A program made the position numbers and the translations under genes. This document shows, in pieces, positions 12,034 through 25,627 of a DNA stretch of 64,000 nt; position 1 is the first letter of the stretch; each line of letters opens with the position of its first letter. The stretch is from Hanleya hanleyi. Taxonomy: Eukaryota; Mollusca; Polyplacophora; Lepidopleurida; Hanleyidae. Where the stretch lies: positions 102,728 through 166,727 of the forward strand of contig JAVTVY010039370.1 in NCBI GenBank assembly GCA_036873755.1, in the 5' to 3' direction. The notes under the pieces are model-generated. The model searched no databases and had not been told where the DNA came from. It saw nothing but the letters and a program-made list of their open reading frames with translations.

Positions 12034-12741
12034 AGGCCCGCAAAACAAGAGTTTTTGGGGATGTGGATGGTGGTATTACGGTGAAGTGTTGAAATATGGG
12101 GTCTCTATATATAACCCCATGCTTTATATAAAACTACAACAAGGTCTGAAATGCACTTCGGGTGAATCAGAAAAATAAACAGTTTACCGCCAAACAAAAT
12201 ACATCAGCATATTCTACAAGTATAACTTTATATATTCCCGTCGTCAAATTACTAAATTTGTGCAATTTTTTACTTTTGCCGGGTGATTCAAAATCCAACG
12301 TAACTGTCCATCCATCCCGGAACAGCGAGATTATGGCGGGCTTCGTTCTCAATTCTGATTGGTCAGCTGATCAGTGTGTGACCTCTCTTTCCAGAGGCGT
12401 GTCTTGACTAACCAATCAGAATTGAGAACGAAGCCCGCCATAATCTCGATGTTCCGGGATGGATGGACAGTTATGTTGGATTTTGAATCGCCCGGCAAAG
12501 GTAAAAATATTGCACAAATTTACTAATTTGACGACGGGAATATATAAAGTGTTACTTGTAGAATATGGTGATGTATTTTGTTTGGCGGTAAACCGTTTAT
12601 TTCTCGATTCACCCAAAGTGCATTTCAGACCTTGTTGTAGTTTTATATAAAGCATGGGGTTATATATAGAGACCACATATTACGACACTTCACTGTAATA
12701 CCACCGTCCACACCCCCCAAAACTCTTGTTTTGCGGGCCTA
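12034..12741. repeat. Large foldback element, arms about 330 bp
   Basis: Two long inverted arms (about 12034-12366 and 12404-12741) with only a few mismatches enclose a loop of about 40 nt. Landmarks on both sides are GGCCCGCAAAACAAGAG, AACCCCATGCTTTATATAAA, GTTTACCGCCAAACAAAA and GGCGGGCTTCGTTCTCAATT. No transposase frame is present. The open frames on each strand are mirror copies of one another, as expected for a palindrome. Confidence 0.95.
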
Positions 12742-14873
12742 TGTGCAAACCATAGCAGTATTGTACTAAAGTTCCATTAAAGTTGGCCCCGACATGATAC
12801 AATCAGAACTTTAGTTCCAGAATTCTGCATGAATTCCACCTTTTGACACCCTCCAATGCAGAACACAAGAGTATTACATCTTGACAAAAATCCAGATAAA
12901 ACATCAAAATATTTGACTTCCTGCCAAAAAAAAAACATTTGATTTTTTTTCCAAATATTGATTCATTTGATTTTTAAGAAGAGTCCTTTTGAAGAACAAA
13001 GTGAGATCCCGTAATCCACACTGTCCATTTAGTCAGACTGAATTCAGACTTCTTATTCCATTGGTTAAATAAAATGAGTCTGGTGACCTTCATTCTATTT
13101 AATATTTTATATATGATGAGTTCACGACATATCCCGTCGCCAAGATGAAAAGTTAGGTTGCAAGTGCTGGTGAGGCAAACAGTCAAATATTGATTGCTGT
13201 CTGTTGGCGGTTTTGAGATACCCATACCAGTTGGCCCTTTCGCAGGGCATTGGGGGGGCCTTCCAAACCACCAAGTCTCCACATGTCAGTTTCGATTTTG
13301 AAGTCAGGTCTCGCATGAGATCATGTCCAGACCTTCACTGAAAAGGGCCTCATTTTCATTGCAAGTGAACTCCATTTAGACAACCACTTTTCAGTCAACC
13401 ACTAATAGGGTGGGTCTTTTTACATGAGAGTTGAATGATGATTTAAAGAACTGTTGGGTGAGTTAATATTATAAGTTTAGAGTTCTTATTTTTAAATTTT
13501 TCAATGAGAATTTTGTACCTTTCAACATGACCAAATGCACACACAGCAGGTGGACTTTGTTAATGTACATGATAGCTTGTTTAGAGAGGGGAGAGTTTTA
13601 CATCAACTTCTACTATTATATGCAAACAGTGGATAACAAGCTTTGGGCCTTCACTAGTATATAGTCGCTGCAATAGTTTGATTGGTTGTGTTGACTTCGT
13701 AATGCAACAGAATTTCACCATTCCAGACTAGACAGTTAAGCAGTTCGTGCAAAAACCACACCCAATGTATGTCATGCTAAAGTGTGATAGGTTATGATCC
13801 TAGATTGGTCGGGGGTCAAAGTTTGCCAGGTAGCACGTTTCACGGAGATTGGACAGAGTGAAGGGTAGTTAAGAGGATGTGGCATTAAAGCCAATCAGTT
13901 TTAATCGGTGCAATACACATCTCCAGGTAGCTTGTCTATTAGGTGCAGAGCATATACTACAGCTATTAAATAATGCAACATGTACAGTAATTACCTTCAA
14001 GTTAAACAGCATGTCTAAGTTTCATCCCTATTAGAATTGAATCCCACTTTAGTTCCAGCGAGTCTCTCACTTCAAAGTAATATTCAACAGGGCACACCAC
14101 ACAAAAGCGGTTGAAGATTTTTCTGCATAATACTAGTACTGTAGCAGTATCTCCAGCACAGTGGATCATAAACACATCCATAAACAACATAAGCTCACTT
14201 GCATGTAGTTTACTGCCTCTCAGGAGGCAGCCTGGTTACATGTAACATTACCTAACAAGGTCTCCCTTATTTATGTACATAGCGGTCATGTACATGTATG
14301 TACATAACTGACAGCATGTAAGAAACTAATATTGGCATGTAACCAAGTAATTACTCTGCTAATTAATAATTTCTACATATAATACCTACCTGTAGTGCCA
14401 TAAAGATGACCGACGATTATAAATCAACTCCACCAATAATGTACTCCCAGAAATAGCATGTACATGTATGTTAATTAAATATGCATTTGTAGCATCAATT
14501 AGGTCTTAAAGATGTTAAAACTTGATTCTCTCTCTCTCTCTCTTATTAAAGACTCAAGTCCTGGGTATTAAAATGTTCAAAATGATGTCCAGGATATTGT
14601 GCCTGTCAAAGAATATCTCTTTTGTCAGATTTGGGCAGTCTGCTTTATTGTTTTTCCTATCACTCCAATGTTAAATTTTCAAATTTTGACCTGTCCAATT
14701 CAACTATGTCTAGCCAATGTGCCTGTTGAACAGGCAAATTTGAATTTGAACAGGCCCATTGGACAGACAAATACAAATTTGGACAGGTCAATCCTCAGGT
14801 GACCACTATGATCAGACGGACAGGCCAATTAAGTAATCAGCACTAATGAAATTAAGATCCCTCTCATTGGATA
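12742..14873. other. Intergenic, no gene seen
   Basis: AT-rich, with a (TC)n run at about 14527-14541 and many ACATGTA words near 14280-14470. No supportable gene. Confidence 0.5.
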
Positions 14874-15512
14874 GTAGACCTAGTAGTTCTCTCCCCGCTA
14901 AAGGAGGAGAGACCTAGCTGGATATCATTTAGGAGGACGAGTTTGACCAGAAAATGTAGCGCACAATACAGAACAGCAGACGAATGGACCAACCTAATGT
15001 CGTCCCACATACCTTAAATACTTTTGAAGGGATGCGTTATGCTTACAACCACGATCATCTCAACAGGTACTCCTTTCTGGGGTCTTCTTTTCTTTCGCAC
15101 CTGTTCCGTTTTCTCCTCATCTCAATTTCAGCTTTCGAAGTTGGTCGGACGCGCATGCGTCAACTAACTGGAAAATAGCGATAGTGACATCATCTCGGTA
15201 ATTATTCAAACAGACAGGTCTCTACAAGTGCAAACGATCTCTACTTGTAATAAAACTATATCTATCGATCGTTTGCACTTGTAGAGACCTTGTTGGAAAA
15301 AAATACCCAGAAAGGAGTACCTGTTGAGATGATCATGGTTGTAAGCATAACGCGTTCCTTCCCAAGTATTTAAGGTATTTGGGACGACATTAGGTTGGTC
15401 GACTCATTTGCCGTGTTGTATTGTGCGCTACATTTTCTGGTCAAACTCGTCCTCCTAAATGATATCCAGCTAGGTCTCTCCTCCTTTAGCGGGGAGAGAA
15501 CAACTAGGTCTA
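14874..15512. repeat. Large foldback element with asymmetric interior
   Basis: Outer arms (about 14874-15085 and 15305-15512) are inverted copies sharing GTTCTCTCCCCGCTAAAGGA, TAGCTGGATATCATTTAGGA and CAACCTAATGTCGTCCCA. An inner inverted pair, TCTCTACAAGTGCAAACGAT and its complement, is centred near 15245. About 130 bp on the left side (15085-15213) have no partner on the right. No coding content. Confidence 0.92.
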
Positions 15513-17261
15513 ATTGGATAGCTGGTACATGCAGTACCACAAACAAGTGAGTACCAGTAATCCATAGTTAATCCTGACGACTGGTTAATTGGTTCATTTG
15601 GATATTATTGCACCTGCCAAATTCCACTGCTCAACTTACATGTAACATTCAACACAAACAAAATTCAAATAAAAAACTTTGTTAGTTTGTTGATCCAAAA
15701 AACAATTTATGCATTACATCTGTAGCAAGAAAGGGCTTATGTGTTTATTGAAGACTGGTGAGCTGGAACAATGTTCATGAATTCTTCTTGAGCATAACTG
15801 TACTACTGGGTACTCAATTTAAGTGAATAGGGTTATGCCTGAACGCATGTTTTTCAAGGATGACTAAATGATGGAATAATACAACAATCTATTAGTCTTA
15901 CCATTAGATCCAAATGCATCATAATATCCTCCAGACTTTCCCATTGTCGACTGACTGAGCAACATGATCCTGTCGTCGTTATAGATTTAATGGTCCACTT
16001 TACATTGTCAGTGATTGTAGGGGTACGTCTAGGTAGACGTCACTGTAAAATGATTTGAATGTAATATCTGCAAAACAAATAACTGTTGACTCCTGATGAC
16101 GTCTGAGTATTCTCTGTACCATTCAATACTCCAATTAACTTTTGCAATAAAGATTTAATGTGAATATTCTCTCTACATCCTGCTTCGAAGACGACAGCTA
16201 TCTGTTTTCATTTCTCAAAACTGTTCTCTTTAGGAAATGTACATGTACAAATACTCAGTTTCCTAATTCAATTCTGATCATGTTCAACATCTGTTGATCA
16301 ACAGGCTGTACAGTGGAAATACATGATGTACAAATACTCGATTTCCTAATTCAATTATGACGATGTTCAACATGTGTTCATCAACAGGCTGTACAGCAGC
16401 ACCCTTTTTTTTGCGAACATGTTTCAAATGTTGTTGTGGCACAGAAAATCCTTCTGATAAACATGCAAGAGTGTTTTACATACAGAACTGAAAACGACCT
16501 GCTCAATTCCCTATCACACCTCATCATGGGCACGTGAAGAAAACATCCTGCCACAGGCACTTTTTGCCAGACAGGCACGGGTGACAAATGACCGATTTTA
16601 AATTTCATGAATGGCGTACAGCCCCTCTTCATCTATTTGCTAATCAAGGCCATAATCAGGTGTTAAGCTTCTGTGCACTGTGCCATTCATCAAAATTCCA
16701 GTTCCCTGCCTCGAGCTTTTTATAGTAACGATCAAAACAGAATCAGTGATAAGACGGTCAAATTTAGCCCGCCAGTTGCTAAAAATAGCCCCCTTGCCTT
16801 TGGTTGCGAGTTAATGCTTGGCAATAACTGAGAATTGATGCACAGAGGGTTGACCAGGTGACGCGTTTCTCAGTCTGAAAAGTGCGCGACTGAATGGAGC
16901 CTACATTGCTGTCAGCTGTACCATACACTATGATACCCTCTTAACTGCAGACAGAGCTAAGCTAAATTTAATTCACGTTATGCCGTACCATGATTGGCTT
17001 TGCTGTATAAATAATGTATTATCACCCCTACTTCACCTGCTGTCGTTGAAAACAGAAAGGGAAATCAATACGCAATTGGACTAGAACCACTTGTAAATTA
17101 TTGTGATCTACTGGAGAGATTTTGTAAAACATATGCACAAGTCCATGTTTGTGAGTACATGTGAAATGTCTTGTCGGAAAAAGATAACATTTAACACCAA
17201 ACTGTACATGTACCATACACGTGTAAGATGGATGGATGGTCATTAGACTGAGAACAGAGTT
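15513..17261. other. Intergenic, no gene seen
   Basis: AT-rich. A short duplication is visible near 16230-16390 (ACAAATACTCRRTTTCCTAATTCAAT twice, about 90 bp apart). No gene supported. Confidence 0.5.
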
Positions 17262-20200
17262 TGTCTACATGGCGATATGACTGAGGTGGGTGACTAGTCT
17301 GTGTGGATGGTTAAATAGTTTGTCTGGATGGTCATTAGACTAAAGGGGGGGGGGGGTGACTGGATGGTCCTTAGGCTGAGGGGTGGTTACTAGTTGTCTG
17401 GATGGTCATTAGAATGAAGGGTTAGTGACTAGTTTGTCTGAAGGGTCATTAGGCCGAGGGGTGGGTGACTACATGTAGTATAACAGGATGGTCATTAGGC
17501 TGAGGGATGGGTGACTACATGTAGTATAACAGGATGGTCATTAGGCTGAGGGATGGGTGACTACATGTAGTATAACAGGATGGTCATTAGGCTGAGGGAT
17601 GGGTGACTACATGTAGTATAACAGGATGGTCATTAGGCTGAGGGATGGGTGACATACATGTGGATGGTCATTAAATAAAGGGTGGGTGACTAGTGTGACT
17701 GGATGGTCATTAGAATGAGGTGTGGGTGACTAGTGTGTCTGGACGGTCATCAGGTTGAGGGGTGGGTGACTGACTAGTATACCATGTATACCTGGATGGT
17801 CATTAGACTGAGGGGCGGGTGACTAGGGGTCATTAGGCTAAGGGGTGGGTGACTATTTTGTCTGGATGGTCATTAAATAAAGGTGGGTGACTAGTGTGAC
17901 TGAATGGTCATTAAATGAGGGGTGGGTGACTAGGTTGTCTGGACGTGAGGGGTTGGTGACTAGTATACCTGGATGGTCATTAGACTGAGGGAAGGGTGAC
18001 TACATGTAGTATAACAGGATGGTCATTAGGCTGAGGGATGGGTGACTACATGTAGTATAACAGGATGGTCATTAGGCTGAGGGATGGGTGACTACATGTA
18101 GTATAACAGGATGGTCATTAGGCTGAGGGGTGGGTGACTACATGTAGTATAACAGGATGGTCATTAGGCTGAGGGATGGGTGACTACATGTAGTATAACA
18201 GGATGGTCATTAGGCTGAGGGATGGGTGACTACATGTAGTATAACAGGATGGTCATTAGGCTGAGGGATGGGTGACTACATGTAGTATAACAGGATGGTC
18301 ATTAGGCTGAGGGATGGGTGACTACATGTAGTATAACAGGATGGTCATTAGGCTGAGGGATGGGTGACTACATGTAGTATAACAGGATGGTCATTAGGCT
18401 GAGGGGTGGGTGACTACATGTAGTATAACAGGATGGTCATTAGGCTGAGGGATGGGTGACTACATGTAGTATAACAGGATGGTCATTAGGCTGAGGGATG
18501 GGTGACTACATGTAGTATAACAGGATGGTCATTAGGCTGAGGGATGGGTGACTACATGTAGTATAACAGGATGATCATTAGGCTGAGGGATGAGCTACAT
18601 GTACTAGTTTGTCTCGAAGGTCATTTGGCTGACTATTTTGTCTGGATGGTCATTAAATAAAGGGTGGGTGACTAGTGTGACTGGATGGTCATTAGAATGA
18701 GGTGTGGGTGACTAGTGTGTCTGGACGGTCATCAGGTTGAGGGGTGGGTGACCACTGACTAGTATACCATGTATACCTGGATGGTCATTAGACTGAGGGG
18801 CGGGTGACTAGTTTTTCTCAAGGGTCATTAGGCTAAGGGGTGGGTGACTATTTTGTCTGGATGGTCATTAAATAAAGAGTGGGTGACTAGTGTGACTGAA
18901 TGGTCATTAAATGAGGGGTGGGTGACTAGGTTGTCTGGACGTGAGGGGTTGGTGACTAGTATACCTGGATGGTCATTAGACTGAGGGAAGGGTGACTACA
19001 TGTAGTATAACAGGATGGTCATTAGGCTGAGGGATGGGTGACTACATGTAGTATAACAGGATGGTCATTAGGCTGAGGGATGGGTGACTACATGTAGTAT
19101 AACAGGATGGTCATTAGGCTGAGGGATGGGTGACTACATGTAGTATAACAGGATGGTCATTAGGCTGAGGGGTGGGTGACTACATGTAGTATAACAGGAT
19201 GGTCATTAGGCTGAGGGATGGGTGACTACATGTAGTATAACAGGATGGTCATTAGGCTGAGGGATGGGTGACTACATGTAGTATAACAGGATGGTCATTA
19301 GGCTGAGGGATGGGTGACTACATGTAGTATAACAGGATGGTCATTAGGCTGAGGGATGGGTGACTACATGTAGTATAACAGGATGGTCATTAGGCTGAGG
19401 GATGGGTGACTACATGTAGTATAACAGGATGGTCATTAGGCTGAGGGACTGTGTAGTGTGACTACATGTAGTATAACAGGATGGTCATTAGGCTGACTAG
19501 GTATGGTCATTAGGCTGAGGGGTGGGTGACTACATGTAGTATAACAGGATGGTCATTAGGCTGAGGGATGGGTGACTACATGTAGTATAACAGGATGGTC
19601 ATTAGGCTGAGGGATGGGTGACTACATGTAGTATAACAGGATGGTCATTAGGCTGAGGGATGGGTGACTACATGTAGTATAACAGGATGGTCATTAGGCT
19701 GAGGGATGGGTGACTACATGTAGTATAACAGGATGGTCATTAGGCTGAGGGATGGGTGACTACATGTAGTATAACAGGATGATCATTAGGCTGAGGGATG
19801 AGCTACATGTACTAGTTTGTCTCGAAGGTCATTTGGCTGACTATTTTGTCTGGATGGTCATTAAATAAAGGGTGGGTGACTAGTGTGACTGGATGGTCAT
19901 TAGAATGAGGTGTGGGTGACTAGTGTGTCTGGACGGTCATCAGGTTGAGGGGTGGGTGACCACTGACTAGTATACCATGTATACCTGGATGGTCATTAGA
20001 CTGAGGGGCGGGTGACTAGTTTTTCTCAAGGGTCATTAGGCTAAGGGGTGGGTGACTATTTTGTCTGGATGGTCATTAAATAAAGAGTGGGTGACTAGTG
20101 TGACTGAATGGTCATTAAATGAGGGGTGGGTGACTAGGTTGTCTGGACGTGAGGGGTTGGTGACTAGTATACCTGGATGGTCATTAGACTGAGGGAAGGG

Positions 20201-20720
20201 TGACTAGTTTGTCTGGACAGTCATTTGGCTGAAGGGTGGATGACTAGTATACCTGGATGGTCATTAGACTGAGGGGTAGGTGACAATTTGTCTCGAGGGT
20301 CATTACGCTGAGGGGTAGGTGACTATTTTGTCTGAATGGTCATTAAAATGAGGGGTGGGTGACTAGTTTGTCTGGTGACTAGTATACCTGGATGGTCATT
20401 AGACTGAGGGGAGGGTGACTAGTTTGTCTGGACGGTCATTTGGCTGAGGGGTGGGTGACTAGTATACCTGGATGGTCATTTGGCTCAGGGGTGGGTGACT
20501 AGTATACCTGGATGGTCATTAGACTTGAAGGGTGGGGGACAATTTGTCTCGAGGTTCATTAAGCTGAGGGGTGGGTGACTATTTTGTCTCGATGGTCATT
20601 AGAATGAGGGGTGGGTGACTACTATACCTGGATGGTCATTAGGCTGAGGTGTGGGTGACTAGTTTGTCTGGAGGGTTATTAGGCTGAGGGATGGGTGACT
20701 GAAGGGTCATTTGAGGAATG
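17262..20720. repeat. Minisatellite, 46-bp core unit with about 1.2-kb higher-order repeat
   Basis: The core unit contains GGATGGTCATTAGGCTGAGG and GTGACTACATGTAGTATAAC and is repeated dozens of times, with variant units (for example CTAGTGTGACTGGATGGTC). Blocks of core and variant units recur in the same order: the word AGCTACATGTACTAGTTTGT appears at 18593 and again at 19801, a shift of 1208 bp. That shows higher-order duplication. No protein-coding potential. Confidence 0.97.
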
Positions 20721-21350
20721 ATTGACTAGTTTGTCTGGATCATCAATAAACTAATGAGTGGGTTACTTGTTTGTCTGGATCGTCATCAGACTCTAGATTG
20801 AATATTGAGAGCTTGGTGACTAGTTTGTCTATATGGTGATTAGACTGAGGAGTTGGAAACTAGTTTGTCTGGATCATCATCAGACTCTGCATTGAATATT
20901 GAGAGCTTGGTGACTAGTTTGTCTATATGGTGGTTAGAGGAGTTGGAAACTAGTTTGTCTGGATCATCATCAGACTCTGGATTGAAGATTGAGGACTTAG
21001 TGACTAGTTTGTCTATATGGTGATTAGACTGAGGAGTTGGAAAATAGTTTGTCTGGATCATCATCAGACTCTGGATTGAAGATTGAGGGCTTAGTGACTA
21101 GTTTGTCTATATGGTGATTAGACTGAGGAGTTGGAAACTAGTTTGTCTGGATCATCATCAGACTCTGGATTGAAGATTGAGGACTTAGTGACTAGTTTGT
21201 CTATATGGTGATTAGACTGAGGAGTTGAAAAATAGTTTGTCTGGATGGTGACTAGTTTGTCTACATGGTGATTAGACTGAGGAGTTGGAAACTAGTTTGT
21301 CTGGATCATCATCAGACTCTGGATTGAAGATTGAGGGCTTGCGGACTAGT
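20721..21350. repeat. Minisatellite continuation, about 120-bp unit
   Basis: Adjoins the 46-bp array. It is built from longer units with GGATCATCATCAGACTCTGG, ATTGAAGATTGAG and GTCTATATGGTGATTAGAC, five or so copies. The shared ACTAGTTTGTCT word shows it is derived from the same ancestral sequence as the array on its left. Confidence 0.93.
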
Positions 21351-22809
21351 TTGTTCGGGTAGAAATTTCAGCAATGGGTATATGACTGGTTTGCCTGGAT
21401 ATTGAATACTACAGTATGAGAGGTGAAAAACTCATACATGTACGAGCCAATGGTAATTCATACATGTATTTAAAAGGTGGGGATGGTAACATGTAAACTT
21501 TGTAAGGGGAGATACTAGTAACCACTCTCTGCTGGACACTTCATGTAGAACCAAACATCCTGCACAAATGTATGCTAAATAAATGAAGTACATGCATGTA
21601 CCTATGTACTAATAGTTGAATACAAATAATATATGGTTCATTGCCCACAACTTATTCATATTCATTCACCTGATGAAGTTACATATTCAAATGTCAATGT
21701 TCCGTGTTGTGCATATACATAATTCTCTATAAAAATAGCAGCCAGAGTACAAAAATACCAGTGTATACTTGTTTACTCAGGAAATATAATAGTAGAAGTA
21801 AAAGCCCGATTCTTTGTGCTGTACATACATGACCACAGTGATAATATCAATTAACAATCTTAATTGGTCAGCTAATCGGGGCATATGTATTGCTAATTAA
21901 TCTGCCCTTAGTACATGTGCCTGTGGATACATGTATATTTGAACAGTGCTGTTCATCCTAGAACAGCTTTTACATGTACCATGTTTTCCATGTTATGAAA
22001 AGATAGAAATCAGTTCTTTTTTAAATTAGTCCATCGAGTCTTATAATAATTAACTGTGAAACAAACTGTATATAGTGTTAATGAGTTCCTGTTATAGCAT
22101 GATGCAGCACCTCAACCTTAACCCTTTCCCCGATTATTTCCCCTGACAAAAGTGACCTGCTGACGATCAACTGTTAAATATGTACATGTTGTCTTTGGAA
22201 TGCTAGAAATTGTGTTTGTGTCTGAGATTTGTAGAAAAACATAGGAACCCTGTCTCCACAATGCACACTCCAGTGTTTTTTGCTCCAGTTTTATAGCAAA
22301 ATAAATAAAACAGCATACAAAATTAGGTTTTACTGCAAAAGAATGCGCTTCCCCAGCTTTCTTGACTTGAAAACGTCAAAATTCAACGGATTTGACAGTG
22401 TTTATCTCGAGTTTCACTCGGCCATTTCCAATGTTTGACCTCTCATTGGAAAGCATGACCTATCCCCTTTCTAAAAATGACATCACCTGGGACGATTGGC
22501 TAAAATAAAACGGAGGATACGATTGGATTAAAATGATGTAATTCCATCCTTCCAGTCACTGTCTACGTTTATCTTTTATGTGTTGGCCGATAGAGGTCAC
22601 GTGGGCAAATTTACGCATACCGATTGGCTCGTTGACCGGCGGGGGTTTCTATCTTGGACGAAATGGAAAATTGTTTGACAAACTTTGTGGATTAAGACTC
22701 ATAAAAATATAGAAATAAACTTTGCCGGTTGTTGTTGGCAGTTTTAATCATCTGGGGAATATTCGCCATGCTTTACCAGTCGTTTAACTTCAAAAATACA
22801 GGAGTTAGG
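21351..22809. other. Intergenic, no gene seen
   Basis: AT-rich until about 22350. Between 22370 and 22680 the sequence is a little richer in CpG and has CCAAT-type words (GATTGG at about 22493, 22522 and 22622), which would suit a promoter for the possible exon at 22810. This is weak. Confidence 0.35.
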
Positions 22810-22869
22810 ATGAGGTTTTCGATGATTTTTTTCATTTTTGCGGCTTGCTGCCGACAGGCCCATCACACG
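22810..22869 (+). CDS. Possible first coding exon (signal-peptide-like)
   Basis: An ATG at 22810 opens 20 codons giving a short basic N-terminus and a hydrophobic core (MRFSMIFFIFAACC), then RQAHHT. Immediately after it comes a strong splice donor, GTATGTGAG, at 22870. This is what the first coding exon of a secreted protein looks like. No second exon with a clear acceptor can be assigned nearby, so the gene, if real, must continue after a long intron, possibly across the downstream minisatellite. Confidence 0.25.
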
Positions 22870-24184
22870 GTATGTGAGGAAAAATGCTTTTTTTCGCTCC
22901 GATTTTTTTCATTCAACATGTAATTTTGCTTTATTTCTTTTGCAAACAAACAAACAATTTTGAGAATCAAATTGATCAAGGTTTTGGCTTTTCAGAAGTA
23001 TACAGTGTTTGATAGGTTTCTGTTAAAACGAATGCAAAAAAATAAAAGTGCTGTACCCATCATGTTTTAAGGCCAACAGGTTTAAAGCTATCCGGGTCTA
23101 CCGGGAATAGTCATATGGGTACACACTCTCGTTATCCCGGTATACCGGGAATAATTGGTGAAAGGGTTATGTTTGTATATGGCAACATAGAAATGGTTGA
23201 ATGAAAGATAATGATTTTGATTATTGAGGATCGGCAAGTATGTATGAGAAAATGTATTAAGGTTGAAGAAAAAGGACAATAGCTCTGAATATGGACAGTT
23301 AATATTGCACATTCACAAGCTACTTCAAGCATGAAGCAAATAAATTTCAAAGATGTTCAAGAAAAGCCTACCCCTGCCAGAAATTAAATACATGGTTGAC
23401 ATAGGCAAAGTGAAATAAAAGTGGTACAAATGCTTTAGAACCAGATAAAGAACTACATCATGCACATCTACAACATACTAAGCATATTCCATATTCCAAG
23501 TGTCAAAAATGTCCATTAATAAGTAACAGGGATATGGACTAAACATGTACTAAGTATTTTGCATGTAACTTTTGAAGGTGTCCTTCTATGTAAGCCAGAC
23601 ATGGGCAAAGATGTTGACTGATAGACCATAACCTGACTGTGCATCAGCAAGGTACTAAGCATCTTCAATGTATGTTTCAGAGTTATCTATCAAATAGTAC
23701 TGAGATCTGGATCGAACAAGAAATTGTTGATGGACGGACAACCAGGCGACTATTACAAGACTACAGAGCATATAAAGCCAAGAACCAGGAGACCATCTTC
23801 ATTTTTTGGAAGTGATGTCCAATAATTTACCATATACATGTACTCTTCAGTCTTCACCTAGCAAAGTACCGAGTTTAAGAAATGCTGTAAAATTGGTACT
23901 TTGGATGACATTATTACAATATTTATTGCATTACCTTGAAATGCAAATATGACTAACTTACATAACATTTGAGTGATACTGTGGAAATGGTAATTTCAAA
24001 CAAGTAGGGCATCACATGACTTGAAAAATGGCAGCTGATGACAACATCTGATTGATTGACCTATCCAACTCGTATAAATTTACTCATGAAGTTTACCAGA
24101 TGTAGCTGCTAAATGGACATGGTCACTTCCCAGGATTATAATCTCATGTTTGTAAATCTGCAAGATCTGTTGATCACTCTTTTT
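22870..24184. other. Intergenic or intronic, no gene seen
   Basis: AT-rich. Short inverted words (CCGGGTCTACCGGGAATA and CCCGGTATACCGGGAATA) lie near 23094 and 23136. Nothing else is supportable. Confidence 0.45.
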
Positions 24185-25627
24185 TTGCATGAGTAATGCG
24201 GGACGGATAACTGCATGAGTAATGCGGGAGGAATAACTGCATGAGTAATGCGAGAGGGATAACTGCATGAGTACATGTAATGCGGGAGGCATAACTGCAT
24301 GAGTAATGCAGGAGGGATAACTGCATGAGTGCATGTAATGCGGGAGGGATAACTGCATGAGTAATGCACGAGGGATAACTGCATGAGTACATGTAATGCC
24401 GGAGGGATAACTGCATGAGTAATGTGGGAGGGATAACTGCATGAGTAATGCGGGAGGGATAACTGCATGAGTAATGCAGGAGGGATAACTGCATGAGTAA
24501 TGCGGGAGGGATAACTGCATGAGTAATGTGGGAGGGATAACTGCATGAGTAATGCAGGAGGGATAACTGCATGAGTAATGCAGGAGGGATAACTGCATGA
24601 GTACAGGTAATGCGGGAGGGATAACTGCATGAGTAATGCAGGAGGATAACTGCATGAGTACATGTAATGCTGGAGGGATAACTGCATGAGTAATGCGGGA
24701 GGGATAACTGCATGAGTAATGCAGGAGGGATAACTGCATGAGTAATGCAGGAAGGATAACTGCATGAGTAATGCGGGAGGGATAACTGCATGAGTAATGT
24801 GGGAGGGATAACTGCATGAGTAATGCAAGAGGGATAACTGCATGAGTAATGCAGGAGGGATAACTGCATGAGTAATGCAGGAGGGATAACTGCATGAGTA
24901 ATGTGGGAGGGATAACTGCATGAGTAATGCAGGAAGGATAACTGCATGAGTAATGTGGGAGGGATAACTGCATGAGTAATGCGGGAGGGATAACTGCATG
25001 AGTAATGCGGGAGGGATAACTGTATGAGTAATGTGGGAGGGATAACTGCATGAGTAATGCAGGAGGGATAACTGCATGAGTAATGCAGGAGGGATAACTG
25101 CATGAGTAATGTGGGAGGGATAACTGCATGAGTAATGCAGGAGGGATAACTGCATGAGTAATGTGGGAGGGATAACTGCATGAGTAATGCAGGAGGGATA
25201 ACTGCATGAGTAATGCAGGAGGGATAACTGCATGAGTAATGTGGGAGGGGTAACTGCATGAGTAATGCGGGAGGGATAACTGCATGAGTAATGTGGAAGG
25301 GATAACTGCATGAGTAATGCAGGAGGGATAACTGCATGAGTAATGTGGGAGGGATAACTGTATGAGTAATGCGGGAGGGATAACTGCATGAGTAATGCAG
25401 GAGGGATAACTGCATGAGTAATGCAGGAGGGATAACTGCATGAGTAATGTGGGAGGGATAACTGCATGAGTAATGCAGGAGGGATAACTGCATGAGTAAT
25501 GTGGGAGGGATAACTGCATGAGTAATGCAGGAGGGATAACTGCAGGAGTAATGTGGGAGGGATAACTGTATGAGTAATGCAGGAGGGATAACTGCATGAG
25601 TAATGCAGGAGGGATAACTGCAGTAAC
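24185..25627. repeat. 26-bp minisatellite, about 55 copies
   Basis: The unit GGGATAACTGCATGAGTAATGC plus GGGA or AGGA repeats head to tail, with a few units enlarged by an extra ACATGTA-type insert. Because 26 is not a multiple of 3 and the unit lacks stops on the minus strand, all three minus-strand frames stay open for about 500 codons and encode the same 26-residue cycle. This is a by-product of the array, with no evidence of a protein. Confidence 0.98.

Noticed and set aside
17262..20720. Regularly spaced direct repeats reminiscent of CRISPR
   Set aside because: The units are contiguous without unique spacers and the context is eukaryotic; it is a minisatellite.
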